Assembly (NCBI GenBank): GCA_003427395.1 | Contig: BFEA01000080.1 | Coordinates: 344,637 to 365,138 of the forward strand | Origin: Chara braunii | Lineage: Eukaryota; Streptophyta; Charophyceae; Charales; Characeae | Direction: 5' to 3' | Length of the DNA stretch: 20,502 nucleotides | Part shown: positions 1 through 9,793 of the stretch, in pieces | Numbering within the stretch: the first letter of the stretch is position 1 | How the letters are laid out: each line of letters starts with the position of its first letter | Program-made: the position numbers and the translations under genes | Notes under the pieces: generated by a model | The model's input: only the letters and a program-made list of their open reading frames with translations | What the model was told of the DNA's origin: nothing | The model's database searches: none

Positions 1-470
1 CTCCCCTCCGCCAGCGCTCCCCTTAACCAGCGCAACCCCCGCCAGCGCTCGCCAGCGCTCCCCTCCACTCCCTTCTGGCCGCTCCCCTCCGCCTGCGCTC
101 CCCCCCTTGCTCCGCTGCTCTTCCACCTATTGGCTGCTCCTCTGGCCCTTTCCCCTCCTCCGCCATTCTCCACCCCCCAGCTACTCCATCTCCACTGATC
201 CACCGCCCGTCCACCCCCTCCTCCGCCGCTCTTCGCGCCCGTGCTCCCCTCCGCTCCCCTCCGCCAGCGCACCCCTTCGCAAGCGCTCTCCTGCACCACC
301 GCTCCCCTGCGCCTGTACTCCTTTCCACTCCCCTCCGCCAGTGCTTCCCTCAACCTACGTTCCTTTCCACTCCCCTCCGCAAGCGCTCACCTCCACCCCC
401 TATGCTAGCGCTTCCCCACCAGCGCACCTCTGCCTGCGCTCCCCTTCAGTCCCCTCCACTAGAAGAAAGA
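1..470. repeat. Degenerate CT/CG-rich minisatellite
   Basis: The stretch is built from imperfect repeats around the core CGCTCCCCTCCGCCAG, spaced by about 15-30 nt and drifting by single substitutions and small indels. Open frames of about 100 codons on both strands here are produced by the biased composition: they are runs of Pro/Ser/Leu or Arg/Gly/Ala with no recognisable domain. No gene is supported. Confidence 0.75.
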
Positions 471-477
471 AAAAATG

Positions 478-490
478 TTAGGCGGGCACT

Positions 491-534
<44 letters not shown>

Positions 535-617
535 CTGAGAGAGAGAGAGTTTCGGCCGCCATTGAAAGAAAGAAAATGCTAGATCGTGCGCGGGGTTTCT
601 TCCCGGGCGCACAGGGG

Positions 618-681
<64 letters not shown>

Positions 682-811
682 TCACCCCTCTCCCCCCATC
701 GTGTAGAATCTTCTCCGAACAGTTTCATAACTGATCGGTGGTCCATCGATACCTTTTTTCTCAAGAAAAAGAAGATTCGCACACGCGTGCATGCGCAAAA
801 GCGCGCGCGCG

Positions 812-864
<53 letters not shown>

Positions 865-1195
865 CTGTTCTAGCTAACTACGTGGCGCCCCGCCTTCCCC
901 CCCCCAACATGATCAAGTGTAGTATCTGCTCCAATCGGTTTAATATCTGATCCGTCGTCCAACAAGACCCTGTGAAAAAAAAAAACAAAAAAAAACTGCT
1001 CGCGCGTGTGCATGCGTGAAAGCGAGAGAGAGGGAGAGAGACTCCAATCTAACTAACCACACACCCCGCTTCCCCCTCCCTCCCACAATGATCAAGTTTA
1101 GTATATGCCCTGATCAGTTTCATATCTGATCTGTATTCCATCGACACCTTGAAAAAAAAAAGAAAAAACATGCGCGCGTGCGAAAGCGAGAGAGA
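478..1195. repeat. Tandem array of ~180-215 bp units with embedded microsatellites
   Basis: A common core returns three times. Anchors related to GATCAGTTTCATATCTGATC begin near 717, 932 and 1112, giving periods of about 215 and 180 bp. Each core is followed by a TCCATCGA-like segment, an A-rich run, a GCGTGCATGCG-like segment and a GA microsatellite. A more degenerate unit may begin near 478. Length differences come mainly from the microsatellites: GT 492-515, GA 515-549, GA 620-677, GC 801-827 and GA 827-862. The array ends about 50 bp from the 3' end of the chromodomain of the minus-strand Ty3/gypsy copy, so it may belong to that element's 3' non-coding part; this is inference. Confidence 0.75.
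801..827. repeat. (GC)13 alternating purine-pyrimidine tract
   Basis: An uninterrupted run of alternating G and C directly abuts a GA run (827-862). Alternating GC is the classical sequence able to adopt left-handed Z-DNA; whether it does so here cannot be read from sequence. Confidence 0.85.
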
Positions 1196-1251
1196 TGGTG
1201 AGAGTACGCAGGTGCCTTCCCCTTCAGTCTTCGTTCGTACTCAGCCACGAT

Positions 1252-1593
1252 CTAACGTGCTGTCTTGACAAGCTCGTGTCTTGTGAACCAGTCATCTTCT
1301 TTTGGATCTGTATGATGCCTGAACCTGACCCGGTACTCCCTCATAGGTTTGGGCGGTCTACACCTGCCAGCAGGCTTGGGAACGGGCAAATCTCTGTGTT
1401 CCAAGATGCCGTCGACGTCCACGTGGCCATCCATGGTTGGGGGCACCATTGACCTTCGTGTTGGGAACAGATCTGTCTCAGCAAAAGGTGCAAGTTTGGG
1501 GTAAGTGCGCAGATGACCAGGGTTTCTGATGATGTATGAGGGACCATCTAGATCACTACCCACAATGTCTAGGACTTCCCATGGACCAAAGTT
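1252..1593 (-). pseudogene. Integrase C-terminus / chromodomain-like tail of Ty3/gypsy element
   Basis: The frame from 1563 carries a segment beginning GPSYIIRNPGHLRTYP, typical of the region after the integrase core. It is followed by a Pro/Arg-rich linker and a chromodomain-like stretch containing YRVRFRHHTDPKEDDWFTR. The same pattern (YKVRFAYQDPSEDRWFTR) ends the second element near 16500-16556, so the two copies support each other. An in-frame TAG at 1594-1596 separates this part from the upstream integrase; between stop and domain the sequence stays alignable in the same frame. Chromodomains in this family are thought to steer integration to heterochromatin. The copy is inactive. Confidence 0.75.
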
Positions 1594-2830
1594 CTACGGC
1601 ATTAACTTCCTAGAGATGCCAAACTCCTGTCCCAGCTCACTAGCCTTTACCCAGACGCGTTCGCCTACCTGAAATGTGGACTGTTGTCTATGCTTGTTCT
1701 CAGAGGCAATCATTGCCTCTTGACACTTTCTGATAAGCTCGACAACCTGCTGCAACAGTTTCTCATACTGGACACCAAATTCAATGGTTCCAGGCGTTGC
1801 AGTGGGTCGATTTTCAGGCCGGAGGAAGTCTAGAGAAGATGTAGGCGTCCACCCCAAATTCAGTTGGTTGGGACTGACGCCGGTGGTGCTGTGTACAACG
1901 TTATTGTACAGACTGGCCATGAGAGGAAGTTTATCCTCCCGGTGATCTTGGTTGGGCTTGATGTAATGCCTCAGCAGATGCTGCACCACACGGTTCATCT
2001 GTTCCGCTTGACCATCTGCTTCGGGATGATTTCCCAAAAGTTATTTGGAGTTGACTGCCCATCTGTTCAACAGCCTTCTTCCACAGTTCACTTGTGAATC
2101 TAACATCTCTGTCACTGACAATGGTTTTGGGCAGTTCAAAGTCACGCACCCAGTTATCCATGAATAACTTGATGACGTGCTCTGTTTTTGTTGATTCCAC
2201 TGTAGGGATTAGTCTAGCGTATTTGGGCAACCTATCAACTATGACCAATATGTGCCTTTTGCCACTTTTGTTGGTCACGAGGGTATCCATGAAGTCCATG
2301 GAGACACTCTCTCTAGGACCAGCAGGAATGGGCACTGGCTTCAATAACCCAAGCGGAGCTCGAGTTCGAGGCTTGTCCCGCTGACAGACTTGGCAAGGTT
2401 GTACGTACTTCTTTACATCGTCAAGCATATTAGGCCACCAGAAACGCTGCACTAAATTATCACTGGTCTTCTTGTAGCCGAAATGACCAGTTCCGTCATG
2501 ACATTCATCTAGAAACAAACTACGCAAAATCTCACTAGATGGAACAACTAATCTTTTGAACCCTGCCTTTTCAAGAAAGAGTAACCCATCCACCATCACA
2601 AACTCATCTGATGTGGCCTTGTCTTGGGCCTCAAGTTTGCGCATGATGTCCATCGTGACGGGGTCTTCCTTGTAGGCTTCCACCATTGACCGAGTTACAT
2701 CGTCAGATAAGCCAAACTTAGTTATCAACTCACCTAGGTAGTCTGCCCTACGGGATAGCGCATCAACAACCTTGTTGTACTCTCCCTTCACACAGTCTAG
2801 TTTGATGTCATATTGATCAATGACTTCAAT
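1594..2830 (-). pseudogene. Integrase (and RNase H C-terminus) of Ty3/gypsy element, frameshifted
   Basis: The part starting at 2791 opens with the RNase H to integrase connection (motif VDALSRRADY). It continues with an HHCC zinc finger of spacing HX4HX29CX2C (ECHDGTGHFG ... CQVCQR), then the integrase core with the first Asp in SMDFMD and the second in VSDRDVRFTS. The third catalytic acid lies in HPEADGQAEQMNR, in a different frame starting at 2037. The break is a single extra base in a short A run (T run on the plus strand, about 2030-2033). Downstream is the integrase C-terminal region up to the TAG at 1594-1596. All three catalytic acids are still encoded but not in one frame. Confidence 0.88.
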
Positions 2831-3150
2831 CTAGCGTTTGAGTGCATCGAAGAGAATGGGTTGTTTCTTGATTCACTTGACTATCTGATGGTCAATTCTC
2901 AAGTAGAAGAACCTTCCCAACAGATAGTGTCTCCAGTGGACAAGGGCTTTGTAGAGGGCGTAGAGTTCCCTTTCATAGGTGGACTTTGTCAATTTCTTCG
3001 ATGGCATCTTCTTACTCATGTACTCGATCCGCCCGAACTTCTTCCCTTCCTGTTGGGCCAACATTGCGTCAATGCCATATTGGTTTGCGTGAGTGGTCAC
3101 AACGAATGGCCTCTCCGGATCGGGGACCATGAGAATCTCACTGCAGGGTG
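2831..3150 (-). pseudogene. RNase H fragment of Ty3/gypsy element with two nonsense codons
   Basis: The frame starting near 3130 reads VPDPERPFVVTTHANQYGID, the start of a gypsy RNase H domain. The first catalytic Asp of the usual TDAS motif is His here (THAN). The ERE motif with the catalytic Glu (STYERELYAL) and the RIDHQ motif remain. In-frame stops follow at 2873-2875 (TGA) and 2831-2833 (TAG), both at positions where related elements normally have Trp, which fits G-to-A changes on the coding strand. Upstream of the VPDPERPF motif the reverse transcriptase is missing. The domain would normally degrade the RNA strand of the RNA:DNA hybrid during reverse transcription; it cannot do so here. 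Confidence 0.82.
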
Positions 3151-3345
3151 ACTAGTGAGTCATAGCTTCGGCCAACTCCTGAAGTGGTGAGGGTACTTCA
3201 ACCACTTCAGCATGAGTAGAAGCAGTTGTAACTTCTACTGGCCAGATATGTTTCCTTTATTGGTGCTCGTAGAAGCACCACTCTAGGTGAAAGATCCCCC
3301 AAAACCACCTTTGGGCGGAATCTTTTGAGAGACTTTCACGTTCTT

Positions 3346-5021
3346 TTATTTGAACTGCTAATGGTTGTATTTGCCGCAGTTAATACAAGCTCCTCGCGAG
3401 TACCAGTCCCTCCACACATCCTGATCCAGGCCAGCCCTCACCCAAGCCGGAATCTTATGTGCCTGCCCCTGACTCTTTTGTTGACCGCCCTTGCCGCGGC
3501 CAGCCGCCTTTTCTTTGGTTATGGTTGCCACCCTCCGCACTCTCCTCGCCACCTATCTCTGTTTCCTCCACAAGATGAGAGAGATCATCGATCTCGGTTT
3601 GATTCCCATTGGAATCAACCATCATCAATCGACTACCCTTTTTCTTCCATTCTTGTGGGGGCTTCTTCTTCCTCCCGTCCGTAGCAGGTTGTTGTGCTCC
3701 TCCTAACTTAGCCTCTAAGTCTAAGGCCTTCGTGCTGAAGGAGTCAAGAGTGTGATAATTGATGCTTGCCTCCCTGACCATCAAATCCTTGATGTATGTG
3801 GGAAGACATCTCATATACATAGTCAGTAAGACTTGTGGATCATAGCGGACACCTAGGACGACTATGAGTTTCTCCACGGCACTGGTGAGCTCAGCGGACT
3901 TGTACCTTCTAGTATTGAGCCGGGACAACGCATCATTGGCTTGCTGGGCCAGCTGTGGGTTGTGCCATCGCGTTTCAACCGACTTCATGAAGCTCTCTAA
4001 TGTGTGGGTCTTCGCCCAATCATTCATACGCTGGCCAAATCCCTCAAAAGCCACTTCCATCCAGCCATCTTGCTGCGAATCCTTCAAGATATGAGGCGGC
4101 AGTGACCACCTCGTCTTCTAGCAACGTCCTCTTCGCCCTTACCCCCACGGGAACCGTCGTCAACCAAGTGTCGAGTGCCTCATCCTTCTTGTCTCCTGAG
4201 AAGGTAGAGGGTGGTTTCAGTGGAGTCTTCGGGTACAAGGCTGCTGTAGTCCCATTTGTGGAACTGGCTGCTGCCCCGTAGCGGCAGCAGCTGTACCTGA
4301 AGATGAAGAAGCAGCAGTCTGTGCTGCTGCTTGACTGCGTCTTCTGACGCACCACTTGGTGGGGTACCAAATTGAGTGGCAAATGGGCCTGTCATTGCCG
4401 GTGTTACCACGGGCGATGGAAATGCTGCCTGCGGCCGGACACTGGGCCCACCAGCTAAGGAGGGATGTGGTCCTCCTGTTGTCTGCATGACATTCAGCAT
4501 CTGGTTAGTTTGCCGTCCATGTAAGCGTGCATGCTCGGCATACCCGTCTTGAGGATTTTACTCGTGTCGTCAAGGGTCGAGTCGTCTAACCCTTCTATTG
4601 CAGCCTTGTCCGCCCGTCTGCTCTCTAATCTATCTTTCCCGTTTCTGATCTCAGTTTCTCTTTTGGTAGCTTCCCTAAGTTCCTTCTCTAACCGTAAGCG
4701 GACAAACTCCACCTGCTGGAGTTCTATGGCCTCTTGTGTGCGTGGAGGTGGCGAGCTGTACTGTGAGCCCGCCATCTGACTGGAAGATGTGCCTGCACTC
4801 GTCCCGCTAGACGTAGCCTGCGAAGTGCATGGCATGCTTACTGTCTGCTGACCAGCAGCAGAGGAAGCCATATCTCCAACAGTAGCTGCTGCTGCTGCCA
4901 GTACTTTCTCGCTGCTGCCGCTGCCTCTCTAGCCCTTTGTAAACGTTCAGCAGTTGCCTCCCGTCCTATAAGCTCTCTCGACCTCAGGTGGTAAGACCTG
5001 GTGCATGATGGGAATCCTCAT
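3346..5021 (-). pseudogene. Gag of Ty3/gypsy element, multiply frameshifted
   Basis: Coding remnants run in several frames from an ATG at 5021. First comes an Ala/Gln/Glu-rich coiled-coil-like N-terminus (to about 4500, with ELQQVEFVRLRLEKELREAT), then a Pro-rich linker. Next is a Retrotrans_gag-like capsid region (PPSTFSGDKKDEALDTWL, then LESFMKSVETRWHNPQ and MYMRCLPTYIKDLM), and finally a basic region ending in a zinc knuckle CINCGKYNH. The knuckle is interrupted: TAG at 3358-3360 follows the His, and TAA at 3346-3348 sits where the last Cys of CX2CX4HX4C is expected. Gag would form the virus-like particle. Frame changes occur near 4965, 4870, 4500, 4290, 4085 and 3500. The start is uncertain. 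Confidence 0.75.
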
Positions 5022-5489
5022 GTGGTCATAATTGTTCCTGCAGATCTATCCTCCCCACTACCCGATCCACTCATCGGCTAGGCAGAATACTGTCTGCAGT
5101 AGTGCCCTCACTGGGGCCTACCACAACATATGTGTGACGGAGTTGAAAAAAATATTCGGCAAGTCTCCTAGGCCACCGATCAAGTGGTGTCGACGGCATT
5201 TACACAGACACAGCAAGTGATCTATTCCTACTTTGATCAGTTCTCCTACAGCAGCATCACTCAGAACTGGCAATTGTAGACTACTACAATTCTAACTTCT
5301 AATCTAATGCTGTCTGTCAGGTGTTAGCAGTCTGTCCACCTCAACTAATCAAAAATAAAAATAAATCACATGCACAGATGTATGCAGAATGGAAATAATT
5401 GTGTTCATATACGAGCACCAATTGGAACCTTCCCTCCCTTGTATCCAACGAGCCTGACTTGCATCATCAATCAGCAGTGTGAAACGGTA
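5022..5489. other. No gene recognised; probable non-coding flank of the Ty3/gypsy copy
   Basis: The stretch lies upstream of Gag in element orientation and could be its untranslated leader or LTR remnant. No LTR end, primer-binding site or partner copy was identified. It is AT-rich around 5340-5400. Confidence 0.5.
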
Positions 5490-6160
5490 TTCACCTGTTC
5501 GCAGTAGCCGATGCAGATCCCAGGGCTCGATCCCTAGACTTACCTTACCTGCGTACAGTATCTGTGTCGACCCCAGGAGTTGAACCCACGACCTTGTTCT
5601 TTCCCCAGTTGGTAGGTCGTCGTAGGTCTGTAGGTTATAGGGGTTCGATCTGTAGACCTGTCGGATAGGAGTCTTAGCAAGGTCTAGAAGTCATAGCTGT
5701 AGCTCCTCCGAAAGGTCAAGGTCGTAGCTGCGACAGTCCTGAAGGGTCGAGGTCATAGCTGCTACAGTATCAAAAGGCCAAGTCCACAGCCTTCTGGAAG
5801 GTCCTAGTAGTGGCCTTTCGAAGCTGCTCGCGTTTAGGCTGAGGCAAGTGGGCACCGAGTTCACCCGTGCTGAGTCAGCAGTCCCAGTCCCAGTCAGTCC
5901 TAGTCCAGTCAAGCAAGTACTGCATGGGACTGTGTGCACCACGGGCATGGAAAAGGGGGCAGACCAACGAGATACAGAAGTATAAATCAAGAGGCAGCGC
6001 CCAGCCATTCAATTCATTCCTGTGTAAGCCATGCGGAAGCGCTGCCACAGCGACTTGTGCAAGGTGGTCTGCAGTGAGCCCGAAGACGGAGTGGGCGAGA
6101 GAAGGAGCTTAGTATAGCGATAGAGTAGCAGCGGCCATAGCCGCCATAGCTGTTAGGAGA
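5490..6160 (+). repeat. LTR-like promoter module A (solo or truncated LTR candidate)
   Basis: The module begins with two direct B-box-like segments (GGCTCGATCCCTAGAC near 5524 and GGTTCGATCTGTAGACC near 5642). It continues with about five degenerate 24-31 nt tandem units of the type GAAGGTCRAGGTCRTAGCTGC (about 5680-5820), then a TATA-like TATAAATCAAG near 5981. After that come a GGAAGCGCTGCCAC...CTTGTGCAAG segment and a block ending in CAGCGGCCATAGCCGCC near 6145. The order and several motifs are shared with modules near 11585-12500 and 16690-17760, the latter next to integrase remains, hence the LTR interpretation. Ends and duplications are not resolved. Confidence 0.45.
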
Positions 6161-7028
6161 GTGTAGCGTGTGTGTGTGTATGTGTGTACAGAGTGGCGCG
6201 TGTGGGATATCCAGGGTGGTCCTGTGTGTGTGTGAACAGAGAGTTGTACAGGTGCTGTGACGCCATAGCCATTTGAAGTGGACTTGTATCTGAACTGCGT
6301 TCCTGGTTTCCATATCTCCGAGTTCGGAGTGGGCGCTTGTCGCCAGTTTACTGCGCAACCTGTTTACATGCATACGAAGTGTGAAAGATAGCGAGTCTGA
6401 TTGCAAGTGTCTGTCATATGCACAATGGCACACCCATGGCCCAGGAACCCGCTTACGACGGACGTGCGCCCATGCAGACACTAGCGCAGCAACGCAGCAG
6501 CGTGTCCGCATTGCCTGCCTGGGCCAGAATACCTCCCTCTAGGCTGGCCTCTTTCGTTTATGGCCGGGCCTCGTGCGGGTAGGCACTCTCAAGCAGCCAC
6601 CGCAGCCTCCAACTGTTCGCTGCTTCCTCATTGGCTCACGGCCCAGGTGTGACGACAATGCTGCCTTCTCATTCGTCCGTGGCCGCTGCGTGGTGTCGCC
6701 CTCACACTGCGTGTGCCCAGGGCGCAACCACCCGGGCCCTGGGCTCAACTGTACAGCGCAGCCCATGCTTCTGGAAAGAGCCTGAGGGCTCACGATTCTC
6801 TGTAACCAACTGGCGTGCTGCAACTGTCTGAGTACCCACATATGGAAAAATGTTGAAATTAGGCTTCGCCGCCTTCGCGTGGATATTCAGGCCCGCCTTC
6901 ACTTAGGACGGGCACAAGGCTTGCTGGGGCCCACATCCGAGAACACTTGCATGTCTGTTAGGGCGCCGTGACGGCTGAGTCCTCACAAGTACCTACTTTG
7001 GGGAGAATCTTAAAGTGCAGCAGGATTT
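6161..7028. other. No gene recognised
   Basis: A GT-rich patch (about 6165-6235) and then mixed GC-rich sequence. Frames of 60-165 codons on either strand have no recognisable motif and overlap repeat-like sequence. The 3' part of LTR-like module A probably continues into the first few hundred bases. Confidence 0.5.
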
Positions 7029-7062
7029 AAGGTGATGATACAGAGTCCTTCGGGACATCCGT

Positions 7063-7094
<32 letters not shown>

Positions 7095-7177
7095 GGCCCC
7101 TGCGCAAGGATGACATGCATAAATCGAGAATGGTCCAAATTGTAATTAAAAAAAAGAAAAAAAAAAGGTGATGATAC
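7029..7177. mobile_element. Retroinsertion of U6 bounded by 13 bp target-site duplications
   Basis: AAGGTGATGATAC occurs at 7029-7041 and again at 7165-7177, immediately after the A-rich tail. The left copy is preceded by GGATTT, so the complementary strand reads CCTT/AAATCC at the presumed nick, close to the TT/AAAA preference of L1-type endonucleases. Three extra bases (AGA) sit between the left duplication and the first G of U6. This supports LINE-machinery retrotransposition. Confidence 0.88.
7045..7141 (+). pseudogene. U6 snRNA retrocopy 1 (full length)
   Basis: The sequence matches plant U6 spliceosomal RNA along its whole length (97 nt): 5' stem-loop GTCCTTCGGGAC, the invariant ATACAGAGAAGATTAGC (ACAGAGA box and AGC triad), the internal stem-loop GCCCCTGCGCAAGGATGAC, and the 3' end ATAAATCGAGAATGGTCC. 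It lacks a downstream run of T for RNA polymerase III termination and is followed instead by an A-rich tail (7147-7166). No plant upstream sequence element was seen. Perfect 13 bp direct repeats flank insert plus tail. These are signs of an RNA-mediated retrocopy rather than a transcribed U6 gene. It also has a one-base deletion near the 3' end compared with the usual GAGAAATGG. Confidence 0.93.
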
Positions 7178-7685
7178 TGTCATGATACAGAAAAGGACAA
7201 GTTGTGGTACAGACTTCAGAGGGAAAAAGGAAAAACGGCTGTAGTGGCATGGTGTGTATGGGCAGTATGTACTACATTATCCACAATAGCTGCCAGTAGA
7301 CAGTTTGGACAATTGATCTGTTATCACACTCTCACATTGTTGTCACATGCTTATCTTCAGAGTGATGCAGCAGAATACTGAAAAATTCACAGATCTGACT
7401 CATTCGACTCTTGAGATGACATACACATACATCATCACACACGGAAATTGGCAAGGAGGGCTCATACCCAGAAGAAAAGGGGCGCCTTGCTCTACACTCA
7501 TAGCGAGACAATCCCGCAGATGAAGGAGGTGGGGATGAGACAAGAGTGGGAAGAAGAAGACGAGACTGCAACTCCATAATGTGTGGGCTGCATGATAATA
7601 GTCACTCACAATCGTCACAAAACAGTCCGAGTTTCAATATCTTGTTCGAGTCTGGGCATTGCGTGAAGATGTTCCTCAAGTCTCT

Positions 7686-7687
<2 letters not shown>
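7178..7687. other. No gene recognised
   Basis: Unique-looking sequence without a supported coding frame, RNA gene or repeat. The short frames on both strands carry no motif. Confidence 0.5.
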
Positions 7688-7774
<87 letters not shown>

Positions 7775-7775
7775 N

Positions 7776-7866
<91 letters not shown>
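7688..7866. repeat. Compound (CT)n-(CA)n microsatellite with one N
   Basis: CT repeats run from 7688 to 7834 and switch directly to CA repeats at 7834-7866. A single undetermined base sits at 7775, so the true repeat length is unknown and the array may have been collapsed in assembly. Long frames across it encode only Ser-Leu or Glu-Arg repeats and are not genes. Confidence 0.97.
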
Positions 7867-7869
<3 letters not shown>

Positions 7870-9070
7870 ACATATACTGACCTGCGAAAGATGATATCTT
7901 AACCTGTCCGTGCTGCAGGTGCCAAGGGCCCGCCTGTGCCCAGCGATGGACAAGCAGCAATGGCCGGTCAGGTGTAACCCAGCCTCTGCTGATCTCCTGC
8001 CCCGGTGCTACTACTAACCTCTAGTGCTAAGTCTGGGGCTACTCCTGTAATGCTGCATTCAAGCGGCATGCCCAAGTGTGCCCTTCTAACACTGCGTCTC
8101 CCTAGACTTGGCCCAGCTAGATATAGCACTGGGCCTACTGGATCTGGAGACGGCCTGGAGGCCGCCTGCATCCAGGGCCGTCAAATCTATTAAGCGATCG
8201 ACGGTTCTTGACGCAGGCTGTGGAAATGTTCCATCCTCCAGTCCTGCAAAAGGGCAAACATGACTGGACCCCAGAACATGGTTCAGCCCAAACAAAGTGC
8301 CTATGAAACAGCCGCTGGGCCTGCCCCTACCAGCCCACAGCCGCCCACACCTGCCAACGCCCGCCAACACCCGCTCACACCCACCCACACCCACCCACAG
8401 CCACCCAAGCACTGTTGCCGCAGATGTGGTTGCCAATTTGCACTCGCACCATGTCATTGTACCTCAACATTACAAAACATAAAAATTCATCATTTGGAAG
8501 GCAATTGCTCAACAGTGAACCATTAACACAAGCAACACTTTGTAGAATACTTCAAAAAAGTCTAACATGGGATACATTAGTAATCCATCTCAACAAATGT
8601 CATTACAAATACCCCCTATCTTGGTGCTCAGACCAAATCTTTGGTTGATTTAACAAACAAATATGTCATTCACCATTAGACCAACTTGTGTGTTCTTTTT
8701 CTTTGTCAATGTGGCGTGCATCCCAGGAAATGCACTCGCTCTTCGAGCTTGATGCAGGCACACATAAATTTGCATGAGCGACCTGCGCCATGACAACAAA
8801 GGATGCGCAATATTTGTTCATTTGACTCTCGTGCTGATCCTCATGTTCATCCTTGCGCTGGTCTTGTCATGCTGATTGTCACGCTTCTCCCGCGCTGTTC
8901 CAGTCACACCGGCCCCATCCTGTTCCTCCCATTCCTCCTCTCACTGCTCCTCCCACTGCTCCCTTGCTCGCAATTACACAGTCGAAATTGCAGGCGAACG
9001 TTTTCTCCTGCTGCGATTAGATTCACTTTTTTTTTTTAACGGCAAAAGCCATGGAGATAGATAGATATCT
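7867..9070. other. No gene recognised; C-rich low-complexity patch
   Basis: Between the two large simple repeats I see no supported coding frame. At 8334-8406 there is a CCCACACC/CCGCCAACA-type low-complexity patch, and 8940-8975 is CT-rich (TCCTCCCA). A T run lies at 9028-9038. The rest looks unique and non-coding. Confidence 0.5.
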
Positions 9071-9486
9071 ATGATACGCTACGACACGATACTATACGAT
9101 ATACGATACGATACGATACGATACGATATGATACGATATGATACGATACGATACGATACGATACGATACGATACGATACGATACGATACGATACGATACG
9201 ATACGATACGAGGCGATACGATACGATACGATACGAGGCGATACGAGGCGAGGTGAGGTGAGGCGAGGCGAGGCGATGCGATACGATACGATACGATACG
9301 ATGCGATACGATACAATACGATATGGTACGTCACGATACAATACGATATGGTACGTCACGATATACGATATGATACGATATGATACGCTACGACCCGACC
9401 CGACACGACACGACACGACATGACACGACACGACACGACACGACACGACACGACATGACACGACACGACACGACACGACTTGATAC
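9071..9486. repeat. Pentanucleotide array (ACGAT)n with AGGCG, AGGTG and ACGAC variants
   Basis: Nearly every base follows a 5-nt period. ACGAT repeats dominate 9095-9210. AGGCG/AGGTG variants fill roughly 9210-9275 among ACGAT units. A 30 bp segment containing ATACAATACGATATGGTACGTC is duplicated around 9311-9360. ACGAC repeats occupy about 9388-9480. Because 5 and 3 are coprime, long frames encode pentapeptide-like repeats (for example SYRIV); these are artefacts of the array. Confidence 0.95.
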
Positions 9487-9502
9487 AAATGATTGATTGA
9501 TT

Positions 9503-9704
9503 GAGAGGGGAGACGAGGGGAGGAGAGGGGAGGAGAGAGGAGGGGGAGGAGAGGGGAGGTGAGAGTAGAGAGTGGAGAGGGGAGGGGAGAGTAGAGAGTA
9601 GAGAGGGGAGGGGAGAGTAGATAGTGGAGAGGAGAGGAGAGAGTAGAGATTGGAGAGCAGAGTAGAGTAGAGTAGAGTAGAGGAGTAATTAGATTAGATT
9701 AGAT

Positions 9705-9793
<89 letters not shown>

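Larger units (their letters stand above)
1252..5021 (-). mobile_element. Decayed, internally deleted Ty3/gypsy (chromovirus-type) retrotransposon
   Basis: Read on the minus strand the order is Gag with a zinc knuckle, the C-terminal part of RNase H, integrase with an HHCC zinc finger and DDE core, then a chromodomain-like tail. That is the pol order of Ty3/gypsy chromoviruses. The aspartic protease and almost all of the reverse transcriptase are absent: only about 200 bp separate the zinc knuckle from RNase H, with a junction around 3140-3165. The frame is broken by several frameshifts and at least five in-frame stops, so the copy is non-autonomous. I could not define matching LTRs, a primer-binding site or target-site duplications around it. 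Confidence 0.88.

Noticed and set aside
23-481. Open frames of 101 and 124 codons on opposite strands
   Set aside because: Both read a CT/CG-rich minisatellite and have repetitive, biased composition.
478-1195. CRISPR-like array
   Set aside because: The repeated cores are long and degenerate, the spacers are microsatellites, and the context is eukaryotic.
6014-6511. Minus-strand open frame of 165 codons
   Set aside because: It overlaps LTR-like and GT-rich sequence, contains His/Thr repeats from GTGT words and no domain.
7045-7141. A functional U6 snRNA gene
   Set aside because: No T-run terminator, no recognisable upstream element, an A-rich tail and flanking target-site duplications point to a retrocopy.
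9069-9488. 139-codon frame encoding SYRIV-type repeats
   Set aside because: It is a direct consequence of a 5-nt tandem repeat; several other frames of the same array are equally open.
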